Origin: CAZQGE01 sp964592815
GTDB lineage: Bacteria; Bacillota; Clostridia; Christensenellales; CAG-917
Length of the DNA: 24,797 nt
Reading direction: 5' to 3'
Assembly (NCBI GenBank): GCA_964592815.1
Contig: CAZQGE010000020.1
Span: 1-24,797 of the forward strand
The translations under genes were made by a program, and so were the position numbers. Under the pieces are notes generated by a model, which saw nothing but the letters and a program-made list of their open reading frames with translations, was not told where the DNA came from and did not search any database. This document shows positions 23,078 to 24,797 of this stretch, in pieces (position 1 is the stretch's first letter; every line of letters begins with the position of its first letter).

Positions 23078-24652
23078 TCAAATTCCTTCGTTAATTCCAA
23101 GTTTGAAATCAACAACAAGAGGTAAACTTCCGTTTAATGCGGTTTTAAGCGCAAATGCTACGTCGTCATTTTCATCAATCCTGACACCTCGTGCGCCCAT
23201 AGCTTCTGCAAGTTTGACGTAATCTGTGTTCAAATATAGCGAACTGAAATAAGGACGCTTATTGCCTCTGTCAGTTTGCAACTTTCTTACCATTCCCAAA
23301 GAATTGTTGTTGAAAACGACAACTATAAGCGGAATGTGATGCTTTACGGCGGTTGCCAACTCATTAAAGTTCATATTAAACGAGCCGTCGCCAACAATAA
23401 CCAACACTTTTTTGCCAGTTGCAAAATGCGCGCCTATGGCTGCTCCCATTGAAAAGCCCATTGTGCCTAGTCCACCACTTGTCAAAAAATTTTCAGGTTG
23501 ATAAATTTTATAGTTTAACGCCGTCCACACTTGGTGCAAACCCACGTCTGTAACCGTAACGGTGTTTGTGTCAAGAAAATGTGACAAGCAGTCGAACATA
23601 TCACTTATTCTACTGTGTGATTTTGACTGAATATAGTCTTCAAAATTCCAATTATTGTTTTTAACGTTCTGAAGTTTTTGGTTGAAACACTCAACCACTT
23701 CTTTTACGTCGCCAAGCACGCTTGAAGTTGTAAGCAAGTTTTTGTCAATTTCAGCGGCGTCTATGTCAACTTGCAAAAGTGGAATTTTGCGTTTTTTCAA
23801 AATGTCAAAGGCGTTGTACCTACTGTTAAACCTTGCCCCCAAAGTTATAAACAAATCGCATTCTTTTATTGCGTCTTTTGCCTTTTGATTGTCGTTTGAC
23901 ATCACTCCCAAATACTTTTCATCGTCGGGGTTGAATACACCAATGCCCATATACGTGGTAAGCACAGGGCAGTTGAGGGTATTTGCCAACCGTTTGATTT
24001 CGTTGCTGGCATTTGATGCTTTTGCTCCGCCTCCAACGTACAACAAAGGTTTTGAACTCTGTTTAATTAGGTTCAAAGCATCCTCAATTTCGTTTTCATT
24101 TGCTGTTATGGTTAGTTTTACTTGCAAAGGAGAAGTAGGTTTATATATAGCCTTTTGGTCAAATACGTTTGAGGGTATATCAATAAGTACAGGGCCTTTT
24201 CTGCCACTCAATGCAATTTCAAACGCTTTTTTTACGTTTTGTTGAATTTCGCCTGCCGATTTGATTATCATATTGTACTTTGTTACGGGCATAGTCATAT
24301 CAAATATGTCAACTTCTTGAAAACTGTCGTGACCGAGTTTGTCAAGCGATACATTGCCAGTAATTGCTATAAGAGGAATGCTGTCCATATAAGCGTCGGC
24401 GATGCCTGTGACCAAGTTTGTTGCTCCCGGCCCTGAGGTTGTAAGCACAACTCCGATTTTGCTGCTTGCCCTTGAGTATCCTTCGGCTGCAAAACACGCT
24501 CCTTGTTCGTGGGCAGTCAAAATATGGCGTATGGCAGAGCCTTCCAATGCGTCGTAAACCGAAAGGACACTTGCGCCAGGATATCCAAAAATATACTCGA
24601 CACCCAAGTCAGAAAGTGTGTTTATCAATATCTGCGCTCCGCTCAATAACAT
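23078..24652 (-). CDS. ilvB: Acetohydroxyacid synthase large (catalytic) subunit, short C-terminus
   Basis: This ThDP enzyme makes acetolactate (valine, leucine) or acetohydroxybutyrate (isoleucine). The start is ATG 24652, with GGAG 5 nt upstream; it begins MLLSGAQ like its relatives. The upstream in-frame ATG (24679) is less likely. Catalytic E49 lies in HEQGA, and the ThDP motif runs from GDGS (421) to NN (about 448). Two oddities stand out. The length is 524, where relatives have about 555-575: the protein stops at NEGI and lacks the usual segment containing PMVPPG. Position 458 (GMVRKLQ) is Leu where most biosynthetic enzymes have Trp; that Trp favours 2-ketobutyrate in E. coli isozyme II. 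The cofactor motifs are intact, so it is probably active. It is first in the operon. Confidence 0.93.
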   Translation of the reverse strand: MLLSGAQILINTLSDLGVEYIFGYPGASVLSVYDALEGSAIRHILTAHEQGACFAAEGYSRASSKIGVVLTTSGPGATNLVTGIADAYMDSIPLIAITGNVSLDKLGHDSFQEVDIFDMTMPVTKYNMIIKSAGEIQQNVKKAFEIALSGRKGPVLIDIPSNVFDQKAIYKPTSPLQVKLTITANENEIEDALNLIKQSSKPLLYVGGGAKASNASNEIKRLANTLNCPVLTTYMGIGVFNPDDEKYLGVMSNDNQKAKDAIKECDLFITLGARFNSRYNAFDILKKRKIPLLQVDIDAAEIDKNLLTTSSVLGDVKEVVECFNQKLQNVKNNNWNFEDYIQSKSHSRISDMFDCLSHFLDTNTVTVTDVGLHQVWTALNYKIYQPENFLTSGGLGTMGFSMGAAIGAHFATGKKVLVIVGDGSFNMNFNELATAVKHHIPLIVVVFNNNSLGMVRKLQTDRGNKRPYFSSLYLNTDYVKLAEAMGARGVRIDENDDVAFALKTALNGSLPLVVDFKLGINEGI

Positions 24653-24726
24653 ATTGCTCCATTCCGCCCAAAATAGCATTCTCGCGTGTGTGTAGGCGAT
24701 ATAATTCTTAACTTATCTATCTATTT

Positions 24727-24755
24727 ATAATATTACATTAAACTCAAACCGTCAA
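24727..24755 (-). promoter_or_regulatory. Sigma-A promoter for the ilv-leu operon
   Basis: TTGACG (24755-24750) and TATTAT (24732-24727) are 17 bp apart on the minus strand, with a TG shortly before the -10. The leader to ilvB is about 65-70 nt. I see no T-box, leader peptide or terminator in it. Confidence 0.75.
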
Positions 24756-24797
24756 ATATAATAATTTTTGAAAGCTATTGTTTTTTGAATTTGAAAA

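Noticed and set aside
22983..23081. 33-residue N-terminal extension of IlvN from a TTG start
   Set aside because: It has no family similarity and no ribosome site, while ATG 22982 has GAGGAAAT directly upstream.
24653..24679. Nine-residue upstream extension of IlvB
   Set aside because: Relatives begin at the MLLSGAQ-like position, which has GGAG upstream.

Overview
The window is about 24.8 kb of AT-rich bacterial chromosome. It uses the standard bacterial code, since TGA serves as a stop in leuC, leuD, ilvB and the TspO-like gene. Shine-Dalgarno sites are mostly clear, promoters are of the sigma-A type, genes are tightly packed, and the homodimeric type of glycyl-tRNA synthetase is present. 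This suggests an uncultured Clostridia-like member of the Firmicutes, probably anaerobic. No rRNA, tRNA, CRISPR array, insertion sequence, prophage or toxin-antitoxin locus was seen. This is a metabolic core region rather than an island.

Layout. (1) 1-900: a lone four-TM membrane protein with a cysteine-rich tail. (2) 938-4155, minus strand: asd-dapA-dapB, leading from aspartyl phosphate toward lysine and peptidoglycan. DapB carries a C-terminal pair of aspartokinase-type ACT domains, which is the most notable protein in the window. (3) 4267-7780, plus strand: a coupled three-gene unit of unknown function, made of a six-TM protein, a TPR protein and a small helical-repeat protein ending in a Cys/His/Asp-rich tail. 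(4) 7576-9117, minus strand: a YkvI-like transporter whose reading frame runs 205 bp into the convergent neighbour just after an A8 tract. (5) 9127-11565: glyQS, a tiny Cys-run/Gly-rich membrane protein built from an internal 25-codon duplication, and a divergent TspO/MBR-like protein. (6) 11812-16374, plus strand: coaX, hom, malQ, an Sfp-type phosphopantetheinyl transferase and an acyl carrier protein. (7) 16398-24755, minus strand: ilvB-ilvN-leuA-cimA-leuC-leuD-leuB.

How it works together. The ilv-leu operon encodes acetohydroxyacid synthase (IlvBN) and two Claisen-type synthases (LeuA and CimA). Their products can share the same isomerase (LeuCD) and dehydrogenase (LeuB). The cluster can therefore make 2-ketoisocaproate for leucine and 2-ketobutyrate for isoleucine by the citramalate route, without threonine deaminase. 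ilvC, ilvD and the aminotransferase must lie elsewhere. asd and hom are on separate units but share aspartate semialdehyde as a branch point. The DapB-ACT fusion, beside a DapA that lacks two of the usual lysine-site residues, suggests that control of the lysine branch may have moved to DapB.

Regulation. Good sigma-A promoters lie directly in front of asd, glyQS and ilvB, and no T-box or lysine riboswitch fits in their short leaders. Bidirectional terminators separate convergent units at 845-874 and 16349-16374. The A8 frame, the IlvB C-terminus and the DapB fusion should be checked against reads and relatives before biological conclusions are drawn.
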